Positions 1 to 10,790 of a stretch of 64,000 bases of DNA are shown piece after piece (within the stretch, counting starts at the first letter, position 1; every line of letters starts with the position of its first letter). Origin of the DNA: Sanguinoderma infundibulare. Lineage: Eukaryota; Basidiomycota; Agaricomycetes; Polyporales; Polyporaceae. The notes under the pieces were generated by a model that saw only the letters and a list, made by a program, of their open reading frames with translations, was not told the DNA's origin and ran no database searches. The stretch covers positions 2,046,001-2,110,000 of the forward strand of contig JAVLRN010000002.1 in assembly GCA_032821775.1 (NCBI GenBank). The letters are read 5' to 3'. The translations under genes and the position numbers were made by a program.

Positions 1-1189
1 CTGCCTTCCTCCGCACGGTCGTCTGGCGGCGGCGCCAGGCCGATCTCAGTCAGGCATGCTGCGGATGTCGCGTTCCAAAGGAACATTAGCTATCAGTAGT
101 TCGCAAGAGAGTACAGAATGGTGGATTCTACCTTCCTGCGTGCGAAGCCTGAAGATGGCCGCGAGCTGTATGACGTTGACGACCGCCAGGGCGAGGGAGA
201 CGAGGTAGTGGAAGGACCAGAAGCGCATCTGCGAGAACTGCGTCGCCGCGAGTGGGGATACGAGCGCGCCCAGGCCATAGAACGAGTGCAGCACGGCGAG
301 CCGGGTCGACACGCCGTTCTTATAACTCGCGACGAAGCTATTGGACGCGGAAAGCTGTAGAAGGCCGGGTTGTTAGCGAAATCACAGCGACAACTCGAAT
401 GAATAGGTACATGTTGTGACGTACCTGGAGAGATATGCCGGACCCGTTCGCGAAGTATCCGATGAGAAAGACGGGGAAAGGCGGCGCTGGTGCTTCGAGG
501 AGGTAGCCGACGACCTGGGAAGCCGCACCGAGGACTAGAACCTACGCTGCAATCAGGACCGTATGAAGAAAGAGATCCTCGGGACATAATCTACCTTTCC
601 GAATCCGAAACGATCCGTCAAGTAGACGTTCAAAGCAGCCGCGAGCATGAAGCCCTGCGGACGCGCATACTACGGTCAGCCAGGTTTTCTTCGCCACCGT
701 GGGCCCGCCGTACTCACAAGGAAGTTGAGCACGAAGATCAGGGAGACGATCGCGAAGCCGACCTGAAAACAGTCGAACGTATCAGCGCCGTCAGGGCCAT
801 TTGCAAATATACGAGCAACATACGTGGTAAACGGCTTGTATGCGCGGCAGCAGGGGACCGGTGGTGCTGTCGTTCCACCCAGAAAGCAGCATGGTGTACA
901 GCATCGCGCCGTACATGATATTCGACTTTCGTCGGATCGATTTCGAGGTATTTTCGTCTGTGTTAAGCGTCGGGGAGTCCGCATGTTCCGTCACGGTCGC
1001 TTGACCAGGAAAGCCACTCGAAGATGCTGCTGCAGGTAGCTCCGACGTGACAACTGGTGGCTCCGTGACCGTCTCGACAACATCAATGTTGATGTCATCA
1101 TCGTTGTAGGCCTTTTTAGCAAGTCCAGGGGGCTCGCGGTATAGCACGTGAGGAACCATGTTCTCGAGTAGGACTGCTTCGCGCGACAT
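1..1189 (-). CDS. MFS transporter, 5' part, running off the window
   Basis: Read on the minus strand the protein starts at 1189 (MSREAVLLENMVPHVL) with a polar, Thr/Ser/Asp-rich cytosolic leader. A first membrane region follows (IMYGAMLYTMLLSGWNDST, then TGPLLPRIQ), typical of fungal MFS permeases related to the BSC6 group. Further exons give LIFVLNFLVS near 740, PAPPFPVFLIGYFANG near 470, and STRLAVLHSFYGLGALVSP with VSLALAVVNVIQLAAIF near 150-310. Exons are separated by short introns, and the 3' half lies beyond position 1. Family role: secondary transport of small solutes across a membrane; the substrate cannot be told. No break is visible in the part seen. Exon borders are approximate. 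Confidence 0.75.
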
Positions 1190-1239
1190 CCTGCAATGAT
1201 GAAGGTCAGCTCAAGGACGGTCAAGCTAGCGATTGCTCA

Positions 1240-2036
1240 AAGGGCGTAGAAATGGACTGGGTATCAACTGGTAGTTCATTCTTACCTATTTCTGTACTTA
1301 TGCTGCAAGCCGTCCTATAAGCACACAAACCCGTGAAGTGGTGTGGAGGCAAGTGATAAATTGGACGACTTCGAGAGAGAAGCGATGTTACGTATTCGTT
1401 ACATAAGGCATCGGTTAGAAATCACGCCTGGAGATTGTTCTGGCGCTACCTCTTGTGCGCACAACGTCGTGTTGTTGACAGTGCTTTGTGCTGCCACTTG
1501 GAGAGCACCGGTCCTCGGATAAATGAAGGCATGCATTCGTAGTGGGTTACAAAACCGGATCCTGCTGTAGCGAGACAAGGTAACGGGCGCTGGGTCACTG
1601 TGACACACCGAGTACTAGATGACGACGAGACTCGAATCCGAAACAGAGATAGAGAATCCGAGAGACAGAAGAGGTCTGAGACAGACGGGACAAGGGATAT
1701 CAGGACGATGGCAGGAGAGAAGGAGACTCGGTTCCGAAGACGAGAAATTGAAATCTAGACACAAATAACCACAACCCAGAAGACAGGAAGTGCGCGACTA
1801 GAGATGAGAGGATCCAAAGATATGGGGGCTGGAGACGGGCTTGCAAGTCGGCGTTGCTGGATACCAGTGGACGGGGAAATTCGAGACGAAGCGGAGATGA
1901 GGCCAGATGGGAACGAAAGAGAAGACAAAGATGTTCCGTAGCAATCCGAAGCTGATCAGACAGTTGCAAAAAGGAGGAAGCGGATGTGACTGTGATGCGG
2001 GAGAATGCGAGGAGGAGGAGTGGGCGGTGGACCAGT
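1240..2036. other. intergenic stretch, no gene recognised
   Basis: About 800 bases between the MFS start and the kinase end. Short open frames exist (for example 1700-2083 on the minus strand), but none has a recognisable domain or intron pattern. The part next to the MFS gene should contain its promoter. It also lies just outside the inverted duplication that begins in the kinase tail. Confidence 0.5.
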
Positions 2037-5005
2037 TCAGTGGGCGTCAGCAGCTGCCTTCCGCGTCGTGCGACGACCGGCAAACCTGAGACATTTCTTG
2101 ATCGCGCCCATGCACTTCTTGGACCACGGCTTGTGAGCGGACAGCGAGGACGGCTTGTCCGTAGAGCTTATGCTCGTCTTCCTAGCGAACAAGCTCGGGT
2201 CAACGTGTGTGACACTGGAAGTAGTGGAGGTGTTGCAGTTCGTCCAGGCACGGTGCGCGGAGGCGGTCGACACGACGATGGTCGCGGAACAGTCCGATGG
2301 GGCGGAGACTTGAGGGGAAACGACCGCGGCCAACTCGGAAGAGCTACACTTGTGCTTGGTTGTCGAGCGCACCTGGGAGGAGGGTACATCCGAGGACTCG
2401 ATGACTTCCGAGAGTGGAATGCTCTCGCATGGCTCGAGGGGGATGGGCTCAGGATTGTTGCAGTCCACGGTGGAGGCACTGCTCATGGAGAGGGTTGAGC
2501 CGACAACGGTCGCGGAGCAGTGCGACGAAGCAGTAACGTGAGGGGACTCCATGACGATACACGGGGAAGAGCTGCGTTCGTCCTGAAGTGTAGAGTGCAC
2601 CTCGGAAGAGGGTGCGTCCGCGGACTTGGCGACCAACGAGAGCGGGATACTGTCGGACGGCTCGAAGGGGTTGCCGGCTGAACGTGAAAGACTTGCTGCC
2701 AGAGTTCCGAAAGAGAGATTGGAAGACGGCATCGTGATGATGATGGCAGGCACTGCGGGGGGGACACTGGCAGCCTGGTCCTCCGGCTCCTGGAGGCCGC
2801 GCTCTACAGAGGCGCAGTGGCGCCTCCACAATTCCGCACCAGGGCACTCATCCACCCCCGGACACCTGTGGGGCAGAAAGACCTCGTCCGTGTTGCACTC
2901 CAGCGAGCCGAGGTCCAGGAGGTGCTCGGGAGACATGTATGGGCCAAAGTACGGCGAGTCTTCGCTTGAGTAGACGTTACCGAAGGTCCCCGGAACGTTG
3001 AACCCGGCGGCCTGGACGCCCTCTTGGACGTGAACGCAGTCAATGCACGCGAAAGCTAGGTATGAGGCCTCCTTCTGGGGCACGACCGCATCCCAGTTGC
3101 TAGTCCCCAATTCAGGTGAGCAGAGGACGACAGGAGAGAATGCGAGGTACATACACGCCCTTGAACCAAGGGTGGCTCTTTATGACCTTCCAACTCGCAC
3201 GCCGTTCGGGCTCCCTCGCCACCATCTGCGCGCAAGCAGTCAGTGGATGTCATCAATAATGCACGAGGACGACGCACTCGACGGATCAGGTCCCTGACAC
3301 ATTTGCTCACCCCCGAATTGAACTTGCAGAGCTCGTAGTCCCCGTGCAAGCGCAACATGGTTCCGAACTCCTTGTCAACAGTCAGATCCATGCCATACGG
3401 GAGCTGCCATAGCAATTCGGTCAGCGAGAGAAGAAGATCTGGCATAAAGTTGAGCTTACCTTTGCTTCAAGAAGCTCGTACAGGACGACGCCCATAGAGA
3501 AGATGTCGGCGGTATACGAATGCCATCCATGGGGACGGTCCATGCCGCGAGCGTAGAAGCCACCCTCCACGTCTGGGCCAAAGACTTCGGGTGCCATATA
3601 GCCGAGCGTGCCGCAGTAGCGTTTGGTCATGTCGCCGCCGCCAGCTTTACGATGGCCGTCGACGTCGAGGTTCTCGGGGAGCTCCCACTCGGGATTGCCG
3701 GCGCCGCGCCACGGCTGCTCTTCGACCGGGCGTCCGAAAGCGTGCGCGTACCCGAAGTCGCTGAGGACGATGTGGCCTTCGTAGTCGAAGAGGATGTTTT
3801 CCGGCCTTATGTCCCTGTGCACGATGCGCTTCTCGCGGAGCTTCTCAACAGCGAGGATCTGGCGGTGTGTCTGATTCAGCGAGGGTGAGGCGGCAAGGAT
3901 GCGGAGAATGCACGTACGAGCTCGACCATGATTGAACGGGCGTCGTCCTCGGAGAAGCGTCGCAGCCGGGTCATCACCTCCCGGAGGTCCGTCATATGCA
4001 AAGGCTGAGAAGAATGTCAGCCTCGCGCATGTGGATCAGAAGGAAATAATAAGTACTGACAAATACGGAGAAGAAATGGTCCGGCGTCTCGAAGGCGGCC
4101 TGGAGGTCGGTGACGAAGAGGCAGCCCTTGATGGCCTTGAGCACATGAAGGGACATGAAGACCTGGGCCAGCTGGGCGTGCGGCACATCTTCCTTGGGGA
4201 CCACCTTGACGGCGTACCGCTTCCTGTCGCGGCGGCCAATAGCAGCGAGCACGGTACCCTCTGGGCCTTTGCGACGGACCTCGTAGAAGAGGTAGTCGTC
4301 CGGGCTGGGCTTGCGACTGACGTCACGGTTGGAGATGGACGCGGAGACAACAGCAGCCGGTGACCGGATCGTCTCGTCGTCGGACGGCTCGGAAGATAGC
4401 GATGGCATCTGGTCGCCGGACGGTTCGGGGGATGAGAAGACCTGGGTAGGCGCAACATCGACTTCGAGGGATGTAACGAGCTGGGTAGAGGCGACATCGG
4501 CTTGGGGCTCTGGGGCATTGCAAGTCGATTGCGAGGCGAACTGGAGCGACGAGTGTTCCGGAACCACAGGGTCGGAGCTGGGACGAGTGCTAAAATGGTT
4601 GTCGACGACGGCCTCGGGCTCTGGAGCTTCACAAGGTGAGACTGAGGTCTCCTCGGGCAATGAGTGTTCCGGAACGACAGAGTCGGTGCTCGGACGACTG
4701 CTGCAATGGTTACCGACGACCGGGGCGGTCTCGGCGTCCTGCTCGAGCTGGTCAGACCCACTCGCGAAGGAACCTAACGGGGGAACACGACGTACTTCAC
4801 GAACCATTCCACCGAGATGAACATCCTTCTCGACTTCCAGAGGGACGTCTTCGGAGACAGTGGGCACTCCGGATGGAGGAGCACGCCGTTCCTTCTTGGA
4901 GGCGAACCGGTCGCGGAACCGGCGTGCGAGCTGTCCTGGGTGAGCGTTCACCTTGTCGTTGTCCTTATCCTTGTTTGAAAGGAGCGCCTTGAGCTTGAGA
5001 GGCAT
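2037..5005 (-). CDS. Protein kinase with Ser-rich repeat tail, left copy (intact)
   Basis: ATG at 5005; exon 1 runs to 4061 (315 codons), followed by a 56-nt intron and further short introns. Order: a charged N terminus (MPLKLKALLSNKDKD), a Ser/Pro/Glu-rich linker, a kinase N-lobe with an imperfect glycine loop (KGPEGTVLAA) and the ATP lysine (YAVKVV), the catalytic loop HRDIRPENILFDYEG, LSDFG, GYMAPEVFG, and a C-lobe ending SHPWFKGVNWDAV. After this comes a tail of about 60-residue Ser/Pro-rich repeats (core SIPLSEVIESSDVPSSQV) and a basic end (HKPWSKKCMGAIKKCLRFAG). The family is AGC-like Ser/Thr kinases; the substrate is unknown. No disabling lesion was found, unlike the copy at 49996. The alphaC Glu looks absent, so full activity is uncertain. 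Confidence 0.8.
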
Positions 5006-5613
5006 GGTGACTAAGGGTGAGAACCAAAGGACAGAGCGGATGCGGTGGAAGGTGGTAGACGGAAAGGAAGCGAGGGGATGGAGAGCGACAGGCTGCGTTG
5101 GGGTAGATATACGGCAAAGGTGCTGTCAGCCGTATGAGGTGCCCAGAGGGCTGACGGGGAAGTGGACATCTATTCTGCGGTCGCGATCGAGACGCGACCC
5201 ACTTCAGTCGGCCGAGTGCGCGCTGACCACGTCAGCCTCCTCGTACGCAGGCTTGAGGAATGCGCGCCATGACAGTCTTAAGAGAATCTAACTCAGTCTT
5301 TAAAACTGGTGAAACAAAGGCATACCCACCCGTGCAAATCTCAGCGTGGTCCTCGCGATGTTGAACAGAGAGCGGACCATGGGCGCTTGATTTACTGTTT
5401 GTGGCACAGCACTGCCTTTCCGATGATGCACGATGATATCATCGAGCCATTGAGGTTGACAAGAACTCGCGTGTCAGTAGGTGCACTTGTCCGCATGCAT
5501 GTCTTGAGAGAATGCCTCCTTTACATAGATAAGAAGAGAGCATACAGACGAGTCAGACATGAGAGGTCAACGATCGATCCCAATGGGCGTCGTCGGGCAA
5601 AAGTACTCACCCA
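5006..5613. promoter_or_regulatory. kinase upstream region, duplicated at 49270-49995
   Basis: The stretch between the kinase start and the DUF3445 remnant is recognisably the inverted counterpart of 49270-49995, including the shared stretch TTTAAAACTGGTGAAAC near 5300 (reverse complement at about 49690). It therefore travelled with the duplicated module and presumably holds the kinase promoter. No gene is seen in it. Confidence 0.5.
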
Positions 5614-6873
5614 TTATGTATTCTCGGCAATGCGCAGCCTAACCTCCGAATCCGTCGGGACCGACAACGTAGACTGTTTCCACGGCACCCGGAAAGATCG
5701 AACGTCGTCCTCTTGCCTGTAGAAGTTCCTGGCGTTAGGACACAGTAAGGTGGGAGCGACCAGTTACATACGTGATCAGCCCGCGTTCGATCTGGCTCTC
5801 GGTGATCTTGCGCAGGTACGGTAGCAGCATCTCGTTGTACTTATCCGTCGCTTTGTACTGAATATCATTCGAGTTAGTGACCAATGAACCTCGGGGAACG
5901 GCTAGGATTCGAAAGCTGACCTTCAGGAGCACCGGGTCTGACTCTGTGTGCACCTTCTCTAGTAGGATCGGGACGAGTGGGCTGTCGGCGAGGTCCTCTA
6001 TCCTCCGCATGATGGGATGTCTGCGTCTCTCCCGTCAGCATGCATCGCATGGGTCTACCTACCAGATGTCGGCACTCACACTCCAAATATGATCGCGTTC
6101 GTGCGAGGCAGCTTGCGGAACGTCTGGTGATCGATCCGGAACCAGAGGTCCTTCGGATGGACGTTCGGGTCTACTAGAGGAGCACTCGCGATGTTATCTG
6201 CAGCGTGTCAAGGCAATGTCGAGGTAAGCCCACCATCCACACAGTAATGCATGACACATGCACGCTTACGAAAGAACAAGTTACGGTCGTCGACGATCAT
6301 CCAGCTCGACCGCTCAAAGGGCTAGTCCGGCTTGAAGCGCTTGAGCGTCCGCTCGACACTCATGAGCAGCTTCTCGTTGAAGTGTGGGACATGCCGGTGC
6401 AGAACACGCAGCGGCTTGTTGATAGTGTCTGATAAGAGATATGTGCCTGCGACGGATGGGAATGGGTCGATAAGTGACTGGAAGCGTCGCTGGGCGTACG
6501 GAAGAGTGGGACACGCACCGGGAAAAGCGATAAGACCTCCGGTAAGGTAGATCTGCCCGTCTTCGCGCTCCAGGCCCATGAGAAGGTCGTCCTGCACCAG
6601 CCTGTATGCGGCGTCAAGCCAGGCAGAAGGACGACACCGCGGATACGCACCGAGAGATGACGAGCAGTGCGTCAGTGCCCTTCTCGGCGCTCATGGAGAC
6701 ATGGTGTTCGCTAGGGACAAGGTTGACGATGCCGTCTGCTCAACCGCGCTTGAACAGCGTAGGGTATCGCTTCGGGAGGCAGTTCACTAATTCCAGCAAC
6801 AGTTCGTTGCATGCCTCGTCGTTGTCGGGCATGGGGTCGATCGCCACCTTGCCTGTATGAAAGAGAGTGAGCT
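5614..6873 (-). pseudogene. DUF3445 (HODM-like) 3' part, left copy, decayed
   Basis: Minus-strand counterpart of the intact gene at 47520-49269. Recognisable exons include QIYLTGGLIAFPG, TYLLSDTINKPLRVLH, HFNEKLLMSVERTLKRFKP and MRRIEDLADSPLVPILLEK. Homology starts abruptly at about 6873, inside the third exon of the family, so the first two exons are missing. Where the intact copy reads FKRDGPDGIVN, this one reads FKR-Gly-stop (GGA to TGA) near 6750. In the last exon 27 nt present in the other copy are missing. With no start and an early stop it is a pseudogene. Upstream it abuts a laccase remnant. Confidence 0.8.
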
Positions 6874-8300
6874 CTATTGATGGTCGCGTTTGCCGGGAAC
6901 GCGTAGATGTAGTCGGCCGGGCGCAGGTCCTTCGCGCTTGATGTGCCGCTCAAGATCTGGAGAAGGACGTGGACCAAGGGCGGAACGAATGTCTCGTTGT
7001 CGGCAAATAAGGCCGCGCCGTTGAACGTGTAGTAGAGGTTGAGCGCATAGTCCACGCCGCCAACAACAGGTTCCCGGGGGGCATCCGCACGATCGAGGGG
7101 CACCAGGGCCGTCTCGTTCAACGGCGCCGCAGACTTCGTCTGGCGCGTCCTTGGTTCCGCCTCGGTCGCGCCACGGTAGCGGAGGATCGCCGAGGTGATG
7201 TCATCGCCAAATGTCGAGGAGGCCTGGCTCGGGACGGCGAGCATCCAATGGTTGGCGATCTTCCGGTTAACGACTCGGACGAATGAGTAGCGCGGGCCAG
7301 GAAAGATGTCCATCTGGTGGATGGTAAGCGGCTCGTGATTGATGCCGTCGACCTTAATAACGGTCATGTCATGGCCGTCTATTGACAACGTGAAGTATGG
7401 GTCAACGGAGAGGGAGATCAGGCGGCAGCGATCCGCTTGCTGTTGGTGACGTTGATTACTGCGAGGTCCGTCGAGCCACTACCGATATAACGATCAAGAC
7501 CGTTGATGAGGACGGCGTCAGTCGCATCCCTAGAGCCCTGTTAGTGCACATTGAACAAAATGTCTCGAGTGGGACTCACCGGAAAGCGGGTCCAAGCTTC
7601 CCGGCAGTGTGGTACCAGTCGGACAAAGTGATGATGGTCGATTCTGGTTCGCGGTCAGCGAGAGGCTGAGCACAGCGCAAAATGTCATCTTACCATCGTC
7701 AATATTATACAAGTGCACATGAGGATCCCATCGGTCTTAAACGACCGTAGGCCCACTTAGGCCATCGATGTACCTGGTAGATAAATGGCTGTGGTACTAG
7801 AACGTGCCCGCCTGGTCCGGGACGGAGAACTCGTAGAGGAAGGAGTCTCCCGACTAATGTTCTGCATATATGAGCTAGAACTTGGTGTCCACCAGCCGTC
7901 GACTTCGTCCACAGGCAGGATCTTGAACATACTTTGGTGATCTGCGAACGCCCCAGGTGCGCATATCCGGAGATCCAGAGGGAGAAACAACTTGGTCGCA
8001 TAAGGTCGACGGATTGCAATAACGTCGTCCTCGGTGTGGATGCCGACGCGATCGTCTAGAAAGGATTGAATGGTGCTCAAGTTGGGTGCCCGACGGTTCT
8101 TCATCGTTGTCACGACGCTGCCGCAAACTCCGGAGAATCGGAGACGTGCAAGTCGGTTCCGAGCGATGATCGGATTCTGTGAAGTTAGAGAAGGGACTCG
8201 TGAGGAAGCTGTGGGAGCTCGCGTCGTAGAGGAGTGCCAATTACCTGCAGGAGAATGTCCCGGCGTGCGGAAGCGAACCCCAGGGAACAACGAGTGTACA
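6874..8300 (-). pseudogene. Laccase (multicopper oxidase) 5' part, decayed
   Basis: Conserved laccase blocks in order on the minus strand: SGDSFLYEFSVPDQAGTF near 7800-7850, YHSHLSTRYIDGLSGP (type-3 copper HSH), STIITLSDWYHTAGKLGPAF near 7590-7650, ATDAVLINGLDRYIG near 7500, RLISLSVDPYFTLSIDGHDM near 7400, and then GPRYSFVRVVNRKIANHW, PREPVVGGVDYALNLYY and PPLVHVLLQILSGTSSA. Defects: the Trp of AGTFWYHSH is a TAG stop, a TAA follows GPTVV, and there is a frameshift before RLISLS. The gene ends near residue motif FPANATIN at 6874, where DUF3445 sequence begins, so the C-terminal copper motifs are absent. The most 5' exon (about 8000-8300) is too degraded to define. Confidence 0.8.
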
Positions 8301-8741
8301 GTAGTCCGATGTCGGGTGAGGTGTCTTCAATGTCGGGCTGTCCGCAGACAGTTACGGTGCGTCTCCATGGGCGAATTTAAGTTAATTGTCCACGGTCGAC
8401 CTCCGACCATCTTCAGCTCGAGCAGGATCGAGGTCACGAGAGAGGGTGGACTGCCAACCGACATGCCATCGCCGACGGATCGGTTTATGGTTTGTTTTAT
8501 ACAGGAGGCCACGCTATGTATTTATCGGGCATGAAAGATGAGCTGGGACAGACTCATCATGCTGATCCCGGTCCACTCACCGCACACATATTCAAAAAAC
8601 ATGAATACGTTCTGAGGAATACTGCACAGAATAAGCGGAAACGGCACGGGGAAACTTAGCACACTCCAGCTGAGGGACACATGAGAAGCGCACCGTACAT
8701 CGCCTGGTAGTGGATGAACGATTGAATGCGAATGTAAAAAT

Positions 8742-9570
8742 CTATCCCTGCTCGCTGGCAGGGTCCTGCGCCCGGGCCTTCTTGAGTGCTTGCCTGACGC
8801 TCTTGATAGAGTTCTCCCGGGCGGCGATAAGCCGTTTCGCCTTCGTGATGTCGAGAGATTCCTCCAAAGCAGTGTAAGGTTTCTTCTTCTCGGCGGATGC
8901 GCTCGGAGCCGCAGAGCTACTATCTGCGATCTGCTCGGAGGCAGATTTGCTCGCTGTGACCGAAGCAAGTTCCGCACGGAGCGAAGCGAGAGTGTCGTCC
9001 AGGGACGTGAGCGTCGCGACGCATGTGGCGATGTCGTCCTTGAGCCGAAATGTCCGGCAGACCTCGCGCGCGCACGTCTCGATGTGCTCGAACCGAGCAG
9101 GACCGAGCATCTCCCCGCCGTACCTACAAGGGTAGCATATCGCTTCGCCATCAGCGCGCCCCAAGTCGCTCAGCGGACGACACTCACCACCGACTGACGA
9201 CGACGACGGCGTCGAGCACGCTCTCGGCCTGCATGACCTTGAGCACCTTGGCGCCGGCCCACTTCTCCCCGTCGTCGTCGGCGCCGGCGACGACCTCGAA
9301 GTCGTCCGGGCCGTCGAGGCCGCTCTTGCCGGCCTTGGGGACCATGCACCGCCAGGCGGCGATCTCGTGCGTCGCGGGGCGGGCGCCGTGCGCGACGTGC
9401 TTGAGGTGGTTGGTCGCGCGGCGGGCCGCGGCGGGGCTGTTGGCAGGGAAGACGGTGGCGACGAAGATGGAGCCGCGGTCGCGGACTTCTTGCGAGGTCG
9501 CGAGGGGTTTGGGCGGCGGCTTGGAGGAGGTGAGGAATGAGTCGAGGTTTGAGGCGGACGTTGAGGACAT
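8742..9570 (-). CDS. IMPACT/YIH1-family protein (UPF0029 domain)
   Basis: Two exons, 9570-9188 and 9123-8742, joined across a clean GTGAGTG..CTTGTAG intron so that VVVSRW continues into YGGEMLGPARF. The family signature is complete: DRGSIFVATVFPANSPAAA, HEIAAWRC, DDDGEKWAGAKVLKVM and RWYGGEMLGPARFEHIETC. In other fungi members bind Gcn1 and dampen Gcn2 kinase activation under amino-acid starvation. Here the domain is N-terminal, and the C terminus is a coiled-coil-like Lys/Ala/Glu-rich tail ending KKARAQDPASEQG. No N-terminal RWD domain is visible, so it may be a shorter relative rather than YIH1 itself. The reading frame is intact. Confidence 0.8.
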
Positions 9571-10790
9571 GCGTGCGCGCTTGCAAGTACTTCGTGAAGA
9601 CGGCTTGGTCAGTGATGGCGTCGATGATCTGATATTGAAGCAATCGGTTGTGAAGGGTATCCCAAACTGTTACTGTTGAAAGCGGTATGCAAGGGTTTTC
9701 ACCTGCGTCGGAATTGAGAATGAGATTGTGGACTCACGAGTGTTACTGCGGCAATTCCATCGTGCCAGGTTACAGTTGGAGAGATTCGGAGACGCTTTAG
9801 GGGAGGTCGACTGCCTTATACGGAATACAAATATGTGCTACAGTCTACTGAGCTTCCTTCATCCCAGAGTAGCAGGCGAATCGCCTTCATGCTTGCATGG
9901 TTACTGGCGTTGGTTGTTTTCAATGCGTTGCTCCTATCCTTATGCTAAAATTTGGTGGACATTGATTGGCAGGCTCGGTGTCAAGTTGTCAAGTTCAGCA
10001 CTTCCCATCAATTCGGATCCTATAAGCGCTGGCGTGCCCTACAACGTAACGGCGAAGATTGGTCGAGCGTGAAGTCATTGCGCGATACATGATGTGGTTA
10101 AGAAACCGGAAGAAGATGAGAGGATGGCTGTAGGACAGGTCAGACTCACGGTAGCATTAGCATTAGACTTGGACGTCGCCAATGGTTTATTGCCGGCGGT
10201 TAACCATTTGAGTGACCGGCGAGCCAAGTGGAGCTCGCGTCATGCAGCCGAGAGAGCAATCGCCCCGCCTCTGGATCGCAGAACTTGAAGCTGCGATGCA
10301 CGCGGATGTAGGATCGCTCCTCGTCGCTCGTCGGGCCATTTGAGAGGGGGGGCCGCCCAAGTTCGCAATGTGGCCCAGTGGGGTTCCTGGAAACGCCGGT
10401 GATTGGTGGAGTGGAAATCTAAGTGGTTATCCCTGCCGTTTTGGGCGTGCCAAGTGCCGAAAAGGGCGGTGTGCCTTGCGCGAGATCCGGCGATTGGGCT
10501 TGCGCGGTTCGAGAACACCGCCCTGGGCAGACGCGCGGAGGGAGCGTCAGTGCGAGCACGGCCGGGTTGGGGAGCCCGCTTTTGTTCCTGCGTCGAGCGG
10601 CGTGCTCTCTGCGCACACACCGGGCCTCTCCCGTCTTTTGTCCGCACCACGCCCTTGCTCTTCGCCATCGGTCGCTCCGCCTTCCTTCTCTCTCGACTGC
10701 TTCTGGAGGACCCCCATCTTCACCACAACTGCCCTCGAGCGGGCTCAAACGCTTCGTCTATCGACCTAGATCGCTCTCAAAGCACTCACC
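9571..10790. promoter_or_regulatory. divergent intergenic region upstream of the CSC1-like gene
   Basis: About 1.2 kb between two divergently transcribed genes. Open frames at 10240-10820 in several phases are GC-rich shadows without a domain. The last 150 bases before the ATG at 10791 are pyrimidine-rich on the plus strand, as is common just upstream of highly transcribed fungal genes. I see no clear TATA box. Confidence 0.45.
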
